From Clostridiaceae bacterium (GTDB lineage: Bacteria > Bacillota > Clostridia > Oscillospirales > Acutalibacteraceae), in the NCBI GenBank assembly GCA_904501675.1, contig CAJGCL010000014.1:1-26250 (forward strand): a DNA stretch of 26,250 bases. Reading direction: 5' to 3'. A program made the position numbers and the translations under genes. Below are positions 8,676 through 17,237 of the stretch, in pieces. The notes beneath the pieces were generated by a model. The model ran no database searches and was not told the origin of the DNA. It saw only the letters and a program-made list of their open reading frames with translations. The first letter of the stretch is position 1, and every line of letters starts with the position of its first letter.

Positions 8676-9623
8676 TTATAATGTACTTACTAAAATTTTA
8701 ATATTACCATTGATTTCAACCTTACCTGAGTTGGCTTCAATAAAGAAGCTATCACCTGCTACTGCATTTTCACCATTGATTATAGCATTGCCTTCAAGCA
8801 CAAGGATAGATACAAAGGATTCCTCGTTTACATCAAAAGAGTAGCTACCATCTACTGAGATTGTATCCATTTTAAAGAATTCGCACTGGCAAAGAGCCTG
8901 CTCTGTTGCATCACCATTAACAACCGGAGCTGAATCTGGGTCTCCGTTTCTTGTTGGTGGAACAGTATCTGTAACATCTATCGCCTTTTCAACGTGAAGC
9001 TCACGAGGCTTTCCGTTAACCATGCGGTTGTAATCATAAACTCTGTATGTAGTGTTGCAGTTCTGCTGAACCTCTGCAAGAAGAATACCGCTGCCGATAG
9101 CGTGAAGAGTACCGGCATTAATAAAGAAAACATCGCCTTTTTTAACCTTAACTTTATTTACATAGTCAAGAAAGGTGTTATCTTCAATTGATTTTCTGAA
9201 TTCATCGCTTGAAAGCTCTTTGTTGAAGCCGTAAATAAGCTCTGCGCCTTCATCGCAATCAAGAATATACCAGGCCTCTGTTTTACCGTAGCTGTTTTCA
9301 TGAACGCGAGCGTATTCATCATCAGGGTGTACCTGAACTGATAAATCCGCCTTAGCATCAATAAATTTAATAAGAAGCGGAAATTCCTCGTATTTTGTGC
9401 CTCTTGTTCCAAGGACGGTTTTGTTTTCTTTTACGTATTCAGTAAAACTTTTGCCTGCAAACTCACCGTTTGCAATAATGTTATCTCCGTCTTCTCTTGC
9501 GCAGAGCATCCATGCTTCTGCAATATTATCAAGGTCAGATTTGAAGCCATAATCTGTTTTTAAGCGGTTACCGCCCCAAACAATTTCTTTAAAAACAGGT
9601 GTTAATTTTATTGGTGTTTTCAT
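8676..9623 (-). CDS. manA: mannose-6-phosphate isomerase, class I (Firmicutes type)
   Basis: 315-residue cupin enzyme that interconverts mannose 6-phosphate and fructose 6-phosphate. Zinc-site residues are visible: Q97 and H99 in VQVHPDDEYA, E116 in YGKTEAWYI and H174 in GTLHAIGSG, followed by the conserved EVQQNCNTTYRVYDYNR. The compact length matches the Bacillus ManA/Pmi type rather than the longer E. coli type. The ATG at 9623 overlaps the stop of the exonuclease gene in an ATGA arrangement (4 bases), and abcF follows after 18 bases, so three unrelated functions are co-transcribed. It could feed mannose from glycans or supply GDP-mannose precursors. Confidence 0.95.
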   Translation of the reverse strand: MKTPIKLTPVFKEIVWGGNRLKTDYGFKSDLDNIAEAWMLCAREDGDNIIANGEFAGKSFTEYVKENKTVLGTRGTKYEEFPLLIKFIDAKADLSVQVHPDDEYARVHENSYGKTEAWYILDCDEGAELIYGFNKELSSDEFRKSIEDNTFLDYVNKVKVKKGDVFFINAGTLHAIGSGILLAEVQQNCNTTYRVYDYNRMVNGKPRELHVEKAIDVTDTVPPTRNGDPDSAPVVNGDATEQALCQCEFFKMDTISVDGSYSFDVNEESFVSILVLEGNAIINGENAVAGDSFFIEANSGKVEINGNIKILVSTL

Positions 9624-10534
9624 TCTGTTTCCTCCGTTGGTTGAGTTGCTTTATCAGTAGTGCTTTCTTTTGCAACAACGCTGATTTCTTTCTTTTCGAT
9701 AAACGGTACAGAAGATGATTTAATATCAACTCTGTCATAATACTCTTTAAAGCGGATTGTGAATCTGATTTTTCTCCTACATTTCTTGCATTGGAAAACT
9801 GCTCTGAAAGCCTGATTCATAACGCGCCATTCACTTATTCTTTCGCATTGTCCACCACAAACATCACATAAACAGCGCATTTTTGTTTTATCAATAAGCG
9901 GACTGTTAATATCTGTAATAACCTTTGGCTTGAAAGTTATTTTTGAATAAAAGGATGTATCACAAACAAGAGTGTACGACTGAAGCATATGCTCGTTATA
10001 TATTTTTCTGAATAAGTCTGCAGTTAATAGACTGTCATCAAGAGCTCTGTGAAGCGAGTAACTCTCAACGTCAATTCCAAGCTTTTCTGCAGCTGCAGAA
10101 AGACCTATTTGGTCTGCCTTTGATATATTCATGAATGCCTGAGCATATTTCTGCAGATTTACGTAGTTATTCAAAAACGGAATAAATGAAATACCGTTAA
10201 AATACCTGAAATTTTCGATAAGCACTCTGATATCAGTATCGCCCCAGGTAAGAATAACGTTATCGTTACCTGCAGACCATTTGCGGAACAACGCCATGGT
10301 CTGCGAAAATGGTGTACCGCTACTGATATCGTCGTTTGTAATATTAGTTAATTCCTTAACTCTGGAATGAAGCTTTTTACCTAACTGCGCCTTAATAAAC
10401 ATTGAAAAAGTGTCAATTACACGAAGATTACTATCAAGCTTAACAGCACCGATTTCAATAATCTCATTCATAAAGCCCTTTTTCTTTTTACAATAGGCGT
10501 TATTCCACTCCAGATCCATTATAATATAGTTCAT
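9620..10534 (-). CDS. DEDDh 3'-5' exonuclease with C-terminal zinc ribbon
   Basis: 304 residues. The N-terminal two thirds is an RNase T/DnaQ-like exonuclease fold: D7 and E9 in YIIMDLEW, an aspartate in WGDTDIR (D99 or D101), and H162 and D167 in LHRALDDS give a complete DEDDh set. The C-terminal third carries cysteines at 221, 223, 226, 230, 249 and 252, in CLCDVCGGQC and FQCKKC, a probable zinc ribbon, followed by a basic strand, suggesting nucleic-acid binding. Related to KapD/Eri-1-like exonucleases; whether the substrate is RNA or DNA cannot be told. GGAG lies eight bases before the ATG at 10534. First gene of the exonuclease-manA-abcF unit. Confidence 0.85.
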   Translation of the reverse strand: MNYIIMDLEWNNAYCKKKKGFMNEIIEIGAVKLDSNLRVIDTFSMFIKAQLGKKLHSRVKELTNITNDDISSGTPFSQTMALFRKWSAGNDNVILTWGDTDIRVLIENFRYFNGISFIPFLNNYVNLQKYAQAFMNISKADQIGLSAAAEKLGIDVESYSLHRALDDSLLTADLFRKIYNEHMLQSYTLVCDTSFYSKITFKPKVITDINSPLIDKTKMRCLCDVCGGQCERISEWRVMNQAFRAVFQCKKCRRKIRFTIRFKEYYDRVDIKSSSVPFIEKKEISVVAKESTTDKATQPTEETE

Positions 10535-10580
10535 TTTTTACTCCAAACTAATCGGATTATTTTGCCAACTTAACATAACT

Positions 10581-10612
10581 TATGACCGAAGCATATATCA
10601 GCTACGGTCATA
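10581..10612 (-). terminator. hairpin after the M28 peptidase gene
   Basis: TATGACCGAAGC and GCTACGGTCATA form an 11-of-12 base-pair stem around an 8-base loop, 8 bases past the M28 stop codon. On the minus strand it is followed by AGTTATGTT rather than a clean T-run, so termination may be weak or Rho-dependent. Confidence 0.5.
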
Positions 10613-10619
10613 AAAATAA

Positions 10620-11870
10620 TTATTCTAATCCCTCTGCATCATAAAGGCAAACAGTTTCAAGAAGAATTTCTGCTCCTACCTGTAAAGCATCAGGACAAAG
10701 CATTTCAGGTGTATCAAGCCTTGTGTGATAATATCTTGGTGGAGTTGGGTCCATAGCAGCAAAGCCTGTTGCTTTAATGCCTGCCTGAGTAAACGCAGCA
10801 GCATCGCACGCACCAAGATAAATTGAAGCGTACGGAAGATCATGACCGCAGTTAAGACCAGCCTTTTTAACAAGTGCCTTAGCCTGGGCGTCATGCTTTA
10901 ATGTACCGCTTAAATCTCTGTCGTAAACAGCCATATCCTTAAGGTCGCGGAGGGTATCGCAAGCTACAACAACAGTTTCAATCTCTTTAAGCTCATCCTT
11001 GTGAGCCTTTGCGTATGCTTTAGCGCCGCGAAGACCTGCTTCTTCTGAGCCTGAAAGAATAACTCTTACTTCTGTGTTTTCAAAGCGAACGCCTGCTTCT
11101 TCAAGGTGCTTTAAAACAGACATGCAACCAAGGCAGCCTGAAAGGTTATCATTAGCACCCGGTACGCTCTTTGTAAAGCTCTGAAGGAAAAGGAAACCAA
11201 CGTAAGGAACGATGAACAAGCAAAGAATGATACCTACAATAAGGAAAAATGTGTTTGAAGCAGGAGTATCAATACCCTTGAAATCAACAACAATTCCTTT
11301 AATAAGGCTTGCTATACTACAAACGATTAAGCCAACAACACCCGGGATAAGGAAGCATTTCATTCCTACGCCGCCTAATTTGTAGTTGAGAATCCATTCA
11401 TACTGTGAGTCAGCATGGGCAACAAGAATAATTCTCTTTTTAACTTCACCCTTAGGACTTCTTGTAGCAATAATGTTATGTGATTTATGACCTATAAAAA
11501 GTGGATCAATAAACTGCTTATACATTAAAAACTCAAGCACAAGCGGAATAAAGCCTAAAATTGTTAAAATAAAGCTGATAAGCGGATAATCTGTAAAGAA
11601 AACGATTGTTGCAATAATAGCCATTGCAACAGTAAATGGGATAAAACCCATAAATGCCTGACGATGAACAATAAAATCCTCAAATTCAACTTTATCTGCC
11701 CATTTTTTCAGATCCTCACCCATATACTGCTGGGCTTTATACTCTTCTTCGCTACCAGGTGCGCGAGGACCGATTTTTTCGCATATATGAGTGATAGATT
11801 CAACCATATAATCAACGGATGCTTTCATATTTATTTTTGATGCATCGTATTTTTCAGAAAAAATTTTCAA
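10620..11870 (-). CDS. M28 family zinc metallopeptidase with embedded membrane helices
   Basis: 416 residues. M28 aminopeptidase residues are all present: H152 and D154 in LVAHADSQ, bridging D241 in GANDNLSG, E276/E277 in SGSEEAGLRG, D305 in VACDTLRD and H382 in YYHTRLDTPE. Unusually, hydrophobic segments at about 76-92, 96-113, 172-195 and 207-230 indicate four membrane helices, two of them inserted within the peptidase domain between the first and second metal ligands. It is therefore likely membrane-bound, with the catalytic halves on one side. The start is TTG at 11870 (ATG at 11859 is out of frame); a GGAAGGG site lies upstream, and a promoter lies at 11903-11931. Single-gene unit, divergent from the fucosidase. 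Substrate peptides unknown. Confidence 0.85.
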   Translation of the reverse strand: MKIFSEKYDASKINMKASVDYMVESITHICEKIGPRAPGSEEEYKAQQYMGEDLKKWADKVEFEDFIVHRQAFMGFIPFTVAMAIIATIVFFTDYPLISFILTILGFIPLVLEFLMYKQFIDPLFIGHKSHNIIATRSPKGEVKKRIILVAHADSQYEWILNYKLGGVGMKCFLIPGVVGLIVCSIASLIKGIVVDFKGIDTPASNTFFLIVGIILCLFIVPYVGFLFLQSFTKSVPGANDNLSGCLGCMSVLKHLEEAGVRFENTEVRVILSGSEEAGLRGAKAYAKAHKDELKEIETVVVACDTLRDLKDMAVYDRDLSGTLKHDAQAKALVKKAGLNCGHDLPYASIYLGACDAAAFTQAGIKATGFAAMDPTPPRYYHTRLDTPEMLCPDALQVGAEILLETVCLYDAEGLE

Positions 11871-11902
11871 AACATATCATTCCCTTCCCATTTTACCATT
11901 TA

Positions 11903-11931
11903 AATATAACACACAATTTATAAATTTACAA
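11903..11931 (-). promoter_or_regulatory. sigma-A-like promoter of the M28 peptidase gene
   Basis: On the minus strand TTGTAA (11931-11926), a 17-base spacer, then TATATT (11908-11903), about 32 bases before the TTG start. Confidence 0.5.
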
Positions 11932-11962
11932 CACTAAAATACACTGATTTTGTGTATTATTA

Positions 11963-11991
11963 TTGATTTTATTTTTGATTTAAGATAATAT
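11963..11991 (+). promoter_or_regulatory. possible promoter of the GH95 fucosidase gene
   Basis: TTGATT (11963-11968) and TAATAT (11986-11991) with a 17-base spacer; GATAAT at 11984-11989 is an alternative -10. The stretch is so AT-rich that chance matches are likely. No clear catabolite-repression operator was seen. Confidence 0.3.
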
Positions 11992-12022
11992 ATATGCATC
12001 ACATTTCACAGGCGGTGTAAAT

Positions 12023-14311
12023 ATGTTAAACGATTCAAAAAATTTGTTTTACAAAACCGGTGCTAAAAACTGGCTCGAAGCATTACCTCTTGGTAACGGC
12101 TCAGTTGGTGCTATGGTTTACGGCAAAACAACAAATGAAATCATTTCAATGAACTCAGATACTCTCTGGACAGGCTTTCCAAGAGAAACAGCCATAAAAG
12201 ATGGTGCTCACGAAGCATTTTTAGAAGCAAGAGAGCTTACAATGAATGGCGAATATTACAAAGCAAAGCGTCTTCTTGAAGATAAAGTTCTTTCAAACTG
12301 CTCTCAGGCATTTATGCCTCTTTGCGATATTCGTATTTCTTACGGAAAACCAGGTTTCCAGAAGAATTATTCACGTGTTTTAAACCTTGAAACAGGCGTT
12401 AATACGGTTGAATATACTCGTGGCGAATATAATTTTAAAAGAGAAAGCTTTGTTGCTTTCAATGACAATGCTTATATTGACCACATTTCTTGCCTTAACG
12501 GACAAAAAGTTAGTTTTACAGTGTTTATGAACACAAAACTTAAAGGTAATTCATACACAGAAAACGGCGTGCTTATTCTTGATGGTATTGCTCCATCTGA
12601 TTCCCCTGCAAACCAGGAAACATATGCTGCTATGGAAGGCTCTCTTTATCCTGATGACAAGCGCCTTCAGGGAACATCCTTCAGATGCGCAATCAAAGTA
12701 CTTTCCGATGGTGAGATTACTGTTAACGGCGACAGCATTTCAGTAAATAACGCAAACGAAGCAACAATTATTTTCTGTACAGAAAACTCATTTAATGGCT
12801 TTGACAAGCACCCTGCCCTTGAAGGCAAAGAATATAAAAATGCTTGCCTTTTACATCTTGAGTCTGTTTGCACAAAGTCATATAACGAAATTAAAAATGA
12901 CCATATTGAAACATTTTTAGGCTATTTTAATAGAGTTTCTCTTGATTTGGGCACAGATGATAAGGGTAACATTCCAACCCACAAGCGTCTTATTAACCAC
13001 AAAAATGGCAAACAGGATTTAGGTCTTTACACACTTATATTCAACTTTGGCAGATACCTTATTATAAGTGGTTCACGCGAAGGCACTCAACCAACAACAC
13101 TTCAGGGTATATGGAATGACAAGGTAGCACCGCCATGGAGTTCAAACTATACTGTAAATATCAATACAGAAATGAACTACTGGCCTGTTTTGATGTGTAA
13201 CCTTACAGAGTTCAACCTTCCTCTTATTCAATTCGTTAAAGAGCTTTCTGTTCGCGGTGAAGTTCCTGCACAAAAGATTTTTGGTGCACGTGGCTTCTGT
13301 TGCTTCCATAATGTAGATATATGGCGCTTCTGCGACCCTGCAAGCGGAGATACACAGTGGGGTTATTGGCAGATGGCAGGCGGTTGGTTCTGTCAGCATA
13401 TATATAACCACTACCTTTACACAATGGATGAAAAGTATCTTGAAGAAACAGCTTATCCGATTATGAAGAAGGCAACAGAATTTATGCTTGATTTACTTAT
13501 TGAGGATAAAGACGGCTACTTGATTCTTGCTCCTTCAACATCTCCTGAAAATGAATTCCTTATTGATGGCGTTGCTGCATCTGTAAGCGAAACAACTACA
13601 ATGACAATGAGTATTGTTAAAGAGCTTTTCGGCAATATGATAGATGCTATGAATACTCTTGGTGTTGACGACGAGCTTAAGGCAGAGCTTGAGGAAAAGC
13701 TTCCTCGCCTCCTTCCTTTCAAGATTGGTTCACGTGGCGAGTTGCTTGAATGGTATAAGGAGCTTAAGGAGCACGAGCCTGAACACAGACATAAATCTCA
13801 CCTTTATGGTCTTCACCCCGGTCAGCTTATCACTCCTGATGAAACTCCTGATTTAGCAAAGGCTTGTATTCGCTCGCTTGAGCTCAGAGGAGATAACGGT
13901 ACAGGCTGGAGCCTTGGTTGGAAAATAAATATGTGGGCACGCCTTTGGGATGGCGACCACGCACTGAAGCTCCTTGATATGCAGCTCTCTCCTGTTCCTT
14001 CAAAGGCAGTAAGATACCGCGGCGGCGGAACATATCCTAACCTTTTCGACGCTCACCCACCATTCCAGATCGATGGTAACTATGGTTGCGCAAGTGGTAT
14101 TGCAGAAATGCTTCTTCAGTCAAGAAAAGGTAAAATATTCCTTCTCCCTGCCCTTCCTTCTCTCTGGAAAAACGGTAAGGTTACAGGCCTTAAAGCAATG
14201 GGCAACATTACTGTTGATATTGAGTGGGAAAACGGTGAAATAAAATCCTACAACCTTGACGGAAATACAGATGGCATCGAACTCTATTGCAAGGGTAAGA
14301 AAATTAACTGA
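12023..14311 (+). CDS. GH95 alpha-L-fucosidase (alpha-1,2 type), cytoplasmic
   Basis: 762 residues covering the whole GH95 fold: an N-terminal beta-domain (from WLEALPLGNGSVGAMVYG), an (alpha/alpha)6 barrel and a C-terminal beta-domain. The catalytic set known from Bifidobacterium AfcA has counterparts: N379 and N381 in VNINTEMNYW, general acid E509 in PSTSPENEF, and D684 in FQIDGNYG. GH95 enzymes are inverting and mostly remove alpha-1,2-linked L-fucose from mucin, blood-group or milk glycans; some act on L-galactose. No signal peptide, so it should act on imported oligosaccharides. GGCGGTG lies before the ATG at 12023. Only plus-strand gene in its neighbourhood; it converges on the aldolase gene with a shared terminator. 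Confidence 0.93.
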   Translation: MLNDSKNLFYKTGAKNWLEALPLGNGSVGAMVYGKTTNEIISMNSDTLWTGFPRETAIKDGAHEAFLEARELTMNGEYYKAKRLLEDKVLSNCSQAFMPLCDIRISYGKPGFQKNYSRVLNLETGVNTVEYTRGEYNFKRESFVAFNDNAYIDHISCLNGQKVSFTVFMNTKLKGNSYTENGVLILDGIAPSDSPANQETYAAMEGSLYPDDKRLQGTSFRCAIKVLSDGEITVNGDSISVNNANEATIIFCTENSFNGFDKHPALEGKEYKNACLLHLESVCTKSYNEIKNDHIETFLGYFNRVSLDLGTDDKGNIPTHKRLINHKNGKQDLGLYTLIFNFGRYLIISGSREGTQPTTLQGIWNDKVAPPWSSNYTVNINTEMNYWPVLMCNLTEFNLPLIQFVKELSVRGEVPAQKIFGARGFCCFHNVDIWRFCDPASGDTQWGYWQMAGGWFCQHIYNHYLYTMDEKYLEETAYPIMKKATEFMLDLLIEDKDGYLILAPSTSPENEFLIDGVAASVSETTTMTMSIVKELFGNMIDAMNTLGVDDELKAELEEKLPRLLPFKIGSRGELLEWYKELKEHEPEHRHKSHLYGLHPGQLITPDETPDLAKACIRSLELRGDNGTGWSLGWKINMWARLWDGDHALKLLDMQLSPVPSKAVRYRGGGTYPNLFDAHPPFQIDGNYGCASGIAEMLLQSRKGKIFLLPALPSLWKNGKVTGLKAMGNITVDIEWENGEIKSYNLDGNTDGIELYCKGKKIN

Positions 14312-14316
14312 ATAAC

Positions 14317-14351
14317 AAAAAACTCGGCTGAATTAACAGCCGAGTTTTTTT
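14317..14351. terminator. bidirectional terminator between GH95 and the aldolase
   Basis: ACTCGGCTG, a six-base loop and CAGCCGAGT form a perfect stem, flanked by an A-run on the left and a T-run of seven on the right, so it can end transcription from both sides. It starts six bases after the GH95 stop and ends twelve before the aldolase stop. Confidence 0.93.
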
Positions 14352-14362
14352 ATAGCTCAAGT

Positions 14363-15283
14363 TTATAAATCAAACTTTTTCTCTAATTCTTTTGTTAAAG
14401 CGTACATCTGGTCTATTTCAAGCTTTCTTGCAGGTGTGAGCTCATCTGCAGAACGTGTACGCGCATTATATGTAATATCAACACCGTCAAGGCTGATGTA
14501 GTATTTTGCATTAACAGGATAGCATTGACACTCTGCAACAGAGAAGAAGCCAACAATATTCTGAAGAAGCTGAGCTTTTTCGTCGTTACCTTCTTCGTTT
14601 GCTTTGATAAGCTTTGAATATAAATCAGGGTGGAAGTTTGCCATAACACCGGAAAAGCCGTGGCATCCTAATTTAAGGCTTTCAAGAAGAGTTGCGGAGT
14701 TAGCGTTATAAAGCTTAATCGAACTACCTTCTATAGCTTCAAGCTTTGCTTTGATTTTATCAAGACTACAGCAAGTATCTTTAATAAACGTGTATTTACC
14801 GCTTTGCGCCATTTTCTTTAAAATGTATGGTGTAAGCTCCCTTTTATATGGGTACGGACACTCGTACACGCCAAATGCAACGTCAGGCAATGAGTTTGCA
14901 ACGTATTCCATTCTCTCGAATAAAACGTCGTCGCTTTCGTCAGCAGTTGCAAAGCGGTTGGAAATAAAAACATAGGCATCAATGCCTGTTTCTATAAACG
15001 CTTTCGCCTCTTTAATCTGAACCTCAAGGTCATCTGATGTGTGGCCTGATGCAACAATTGACATTCCTTCAGGCTTGTTTGCCATAATAAACTTTAAAAG
15101 CTCGAGCCTCTCTTCAAATGAAAGGAAGAAAATCTCACTACTCTGGCAAATTGCGAAAATTCCGTCAACGCCTTTTTCGGTGTACCAATCAATGAGAGCT
15201 TTAACACCGGGATAGTCGATTTTGTTATCAGCAGTAAATGGAGTTACCATTGTTGGGTAAACGCCATTATTAATATTTTTCAT
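14363..15283 (-). CDS. DHDPS/N-acetylneuraminate-lyase family aldolase, substrate unknown
   Basis: 306 residues of a class I aldolase TIM barrel. The Schiff-base lysine is K168 in FIKDTCCS and the family tyrosine is Y140 in GVYECP. The loop that reads GTTGE or GSTGE in DHDPS and NAL reads CQSSE here (46-50), so the usual proton-relay Thr-Thr is replaced and true DapA activity is unlikely. A 2-keto-3-deoxy-sugar-acid or sialic-acid-type aldolase is the better guess, but unproven. Start choice: an upstream in-frame GTG at 15292 lies inside the GAGGTG ribosome binding site; ATG at 15283 sits six bases after it. Converges with the GH95 gene and diverges from the membrane protein at 15397, hinting at sugar metabolism. 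Confidence 0.85.
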   Translation of the reverse strand: MKNINNGVYPTMVTPFTADNKIDYPGVKALIDWYTEKGVDGIFAICQSSEIFFLSFEERLELLKFIMANKPEGMSIVASGHTSDDLEVQIKEAKAFIETGIDAYVFISNRFATADESDDVLFERMEYVANSLPDVAFGVYECPYPYKRELTPYILKKMAQSGKYTFIKDTCCSLDKIKAKLEAIEGSSIKLYNANSATLLESLKLGCHGFSGVMANFHPDLYSKLIKANEEGNDEKAQLLQNIVGFFSVAECQCYPVNAKYYISLDGVDITYNARTRSADELTPARKLEIDQMYALTKELEKKFDL

Positions 15284-15333
15284 AATAAACACCTCTTTTT
15301 TTGTATTCTACCACAGTTAAAATCAAAAATAAA

Positions 15334-15362
15334 TAGACTTTTAGGTAAATAAAGGCTATAAT
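15334..15362 (+). promoter_or_regulatory. sigma-A-like promoter of the polytopic membrane protein gene
   Basis: TAGACT (15334-15339), a 17-base spacer and a perfect TATAAT (15357-15362), 35 bases ahead of the ATG, with GGAGG at 15386-15390 as ribosome binding site. Confidence 0.65.
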
Positions 15363-15396
15363 TGTAAAAAACTTGAATTTTCTTCGGAGGTTTTAA

Positions 15397-16893
15397 ATGG
15401 ATATCATTTCTGCTTTCGTTTTATTATTTTTAGTAGCTGTTGCCGTTTCATATGGTTGGGGTATGCGCGGAACAACAATTGGTGGTGAAAAAGGCGCAAT
15501 GCTTCCCGGTGCATTACTTGGCGCTTTGCTTGCACAATTTAGCGGTATATTTATTGTTCAGGAGCATTTTTATATTTTTTCCGCTTTAGGTGCTGTTGGT
15601 ATGTACTTTGGCGGTTGTATGACATATGGCGAAACCCTCTCTCTGTCAATGAGTGCAAGGCCAGCTACTTATCTGAAAAAAGGTCTTACTGCCCTGTTTC
15701 TTAAAGGTTTTTTGTGGTTTGCGGTTTTCGGTAGTGTTTTCTCAACGGGCGTTAACGCAATTTGCGGAAAATATGAAATTATTGACCTTGTTTTGATTAT
15801 TGTTCTCACCCCTGCTCTTGCCATTATTGGTTTAAAGGTATTTAACAGACCTGTTGATGTAAATAACGTTAAATACCCTAAAATTTACTTTTCAAAAACC
15901 CGCAAAGAATATTGGGGCGCAATGCTTGGTATGGTTGTTGCCTTTTTAATAGTGAATATAATCAATCTTAATGCGTATTCAGTTATATTCTCTTTAATAT
16001 GCGGTTTATTCGGTGGGTTTGGTTGGGTTATAGCCCAATTAATCCAAATTTATTTAAAACATTATACTAAAGATTCAAAACTCGGCTTATTACGTAAACT
16101 TAATGCTTCATCATCCCTTGATTCATGGAAAGCTATGGAATGCACGCTTGGCGCTATTGGTGGTCTGGGTTGCGTTGTAGCATTCATTTGTACATATGAT
16201 TTATTCAAATCAACAGTATTTACTCTTGAGTTTCAGGGTGGATTAAAGCCGATAAACGAAAGAATTTCATTAATTTTCTTCATTGTTTGGTTTATTCTTC
16301 TATTACTTGATATGATTCACTATTTTGTGAAAATGCCATTGACTATAACTGAACTGAAAAAGCTTCATTCAAGCGGTAAAATCTCTGATAAAACGTTCAG
16401 AAAAAGAATGGAGAAAGCAAAACCTGATACAAAGGAATTCAAAAAGAAATTCAATCGCATTTGCGAAGCATATGAATTTATTGTTTATGCTGCAATACCT
16501 TTTGTTCTTATAGCCTTAGGCAGTACTGTAGCTTCAAAAACAATAACTGTATTTATTCTTTTTTGGGTTTTGGCGCAGGAAATCGGCTACGAAGAAAAGA
16601 AATACAGAATTCCTCTCACAATATTAGGTGTATTGTTACTTGCTGTTCAATTTATATTTAATAAATTTGTAAGCTTCAATTTTGTTATGGTTATATACAC
16701 TGTTATATATGAAGTGCTTACACTATGTTTATTAATTCCTGAAATTCTTGAAATATCAAAAGAAAACAGCCTGACGCTATCTAAAAAAGAAAAAATAGTA
16801 TCTTCTGTTAAAAATCTTTTTAAATGCAGAGGCTTTATTATAACTCACAGTTATTTTATAATCTGTATAATTCTTATTTTGACTAACATATAA
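15397..16893 (+). CDS. polytopic membrane protein of unknown function
   Basis: 498 residues with roughly a dozen hydrophobic segments spread from residue 3 to the C-terminus, interrupted by a basic cytoplasmic-looking loop (about 325-360, rich in Lys). The N-terminal region is glycine-rich and distinctive: YGWGMRGTTIGGEKGAMLPG, a charged Glu-Lys inside a probable membrane segment, of the kind found in channels or transporters. I do not recognise a named family, although similar sequences exist to my memory in other gut bacteria near glycosidases. It has its own promoter and strong GGAGG site, and its neighbours are an aldolase and a fucosidase, so a sugar or sugar-acid permease is a reasonable guess only. 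Ends in a bidirectional terminator. Confidence 0.85.
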   Translation: MDIISAFVLLFLVAVAVSYGWGMRGTTIGGEKGAMLPGALLGALLAQFSGIFIVQEHFYIFSALGAVGMYFGGCMTYGETLSLSMSARPATYLKKGLTALFLKGFLWFAVFGSVFSTGVNAICGKYEIIDLVLIIVLTPALAIIGLKVFNRPVDVNNVKYPKIYFSKTRKEYWGAMLGMVVAFLIVNIINLNAYSVIFSLICGLFGGFGWVIAQLIQIYLKHYTKDSKLGLLRKLNASSSLDSWKAMECTLGAIGGLGCVVAFICTYDLFKSTVFTLEFQGGLKPINERISLIFFIVWFILLLLDMIHYFVKMPLTITELKKLHSSGKISDKTFRKRMEKAKPDTKEFKKKFNRICEAYEFIVYAAIPFVLIALGSTVASKTITVFILFWVLAQEIGYEEKKYRIPLTILGVLLLAVQFIFNKFVSFNFVMVIYTVIYEVLTLCLLIPEILEISKENSLTLSKKEKIVSSVKNLFKCRGFIITHSYFIICIILILTNI

Positions 16894-16898
16894 AAAAT

Positions 16899-16934
16899 AA
16901 AACTGTTACGGAAAGTGCATCCGTAACAGTTTTT
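16899..16934. terminator. bidirectional terminator
   Basis: AAAACTGTTACGGA and TCCGTAACAGTTTT form a 14-base-pair perfect stem with a 7-base loop; A-rich on one side and T-rich on the other. It ends the membrane-protein transcript (+) and the small-protein transcript (-). Confidence 0.92.
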
Positions 16935-16950
16935 CTTGTGTTTTAAAAAC

Positions 16951-17178
16951 TCAAGCGTTGAGCCATTCCTCTGCTTTAGCAGCAGACATTCTCTTGATGT
17001 TTTCTTCAGGGTAAACAGACTCTGCGCCACCGTTTACATAGAGGAAGAATTTGCCATCCTCTGTTTTATAAAGGCTTTCTTCGTAGCCTGCAGGGTCGCC
17101 GAATTCGCCTGAAGTATTTTTCTTGATAAGCTCTGCACAAGTAGTATCATAAGTTACTTTGCAAATAACCTTTTTCAT
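16951..17178 (-). CDS. small conserved protein of unknown function
   Basis: 75 residues from ATG at 17178 (MKKVICKVTYDTTCAELI...), which has AGAGGT seven bases upstream; the longer frame from 17220 adds 14 untranslated-looking residues and runs back towards the promoter. The layout, ESLYKTEDGKFFLYVNGGAES near the middle and ending in AEEWLNA, matches my memory of short proteins common in Firmicutes and their mobile elements (ESLYKTKKGxxFL...GG...EA..WL). Function unknown. No cysteine cluster beyond C6 and C14, no membrane segment. A good promoter lies at 17238-17266 and a terminator follows, so it is a single-gene transcript. Confidence 0.8.
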   Translation of the reverse strand: MKKVICKVTYDTTCAELIKKNTSGEFGDPAGYEESLYKTEDGKFFLYVNGGAESVYPEENIKRMSAAKAEEWLNA

Positions 17179-17237
17179 AATAGTACCTCTTTCATAATAT
17201 ATAAATTTGTTTTTGCACATAGTAAAATTGCATAAGT

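Noticed and set aside
12667..13424. Minus-strand open frames inside the fucosidase gene
   Set aside because: Shadows of a gene with complete GH95 motifs; no start signals.
15284..15292. Upstream GTG start for the aldolase
   Set aside because: The GTG is part of the GAGGTG ribosome binding site serving ATG 15283.
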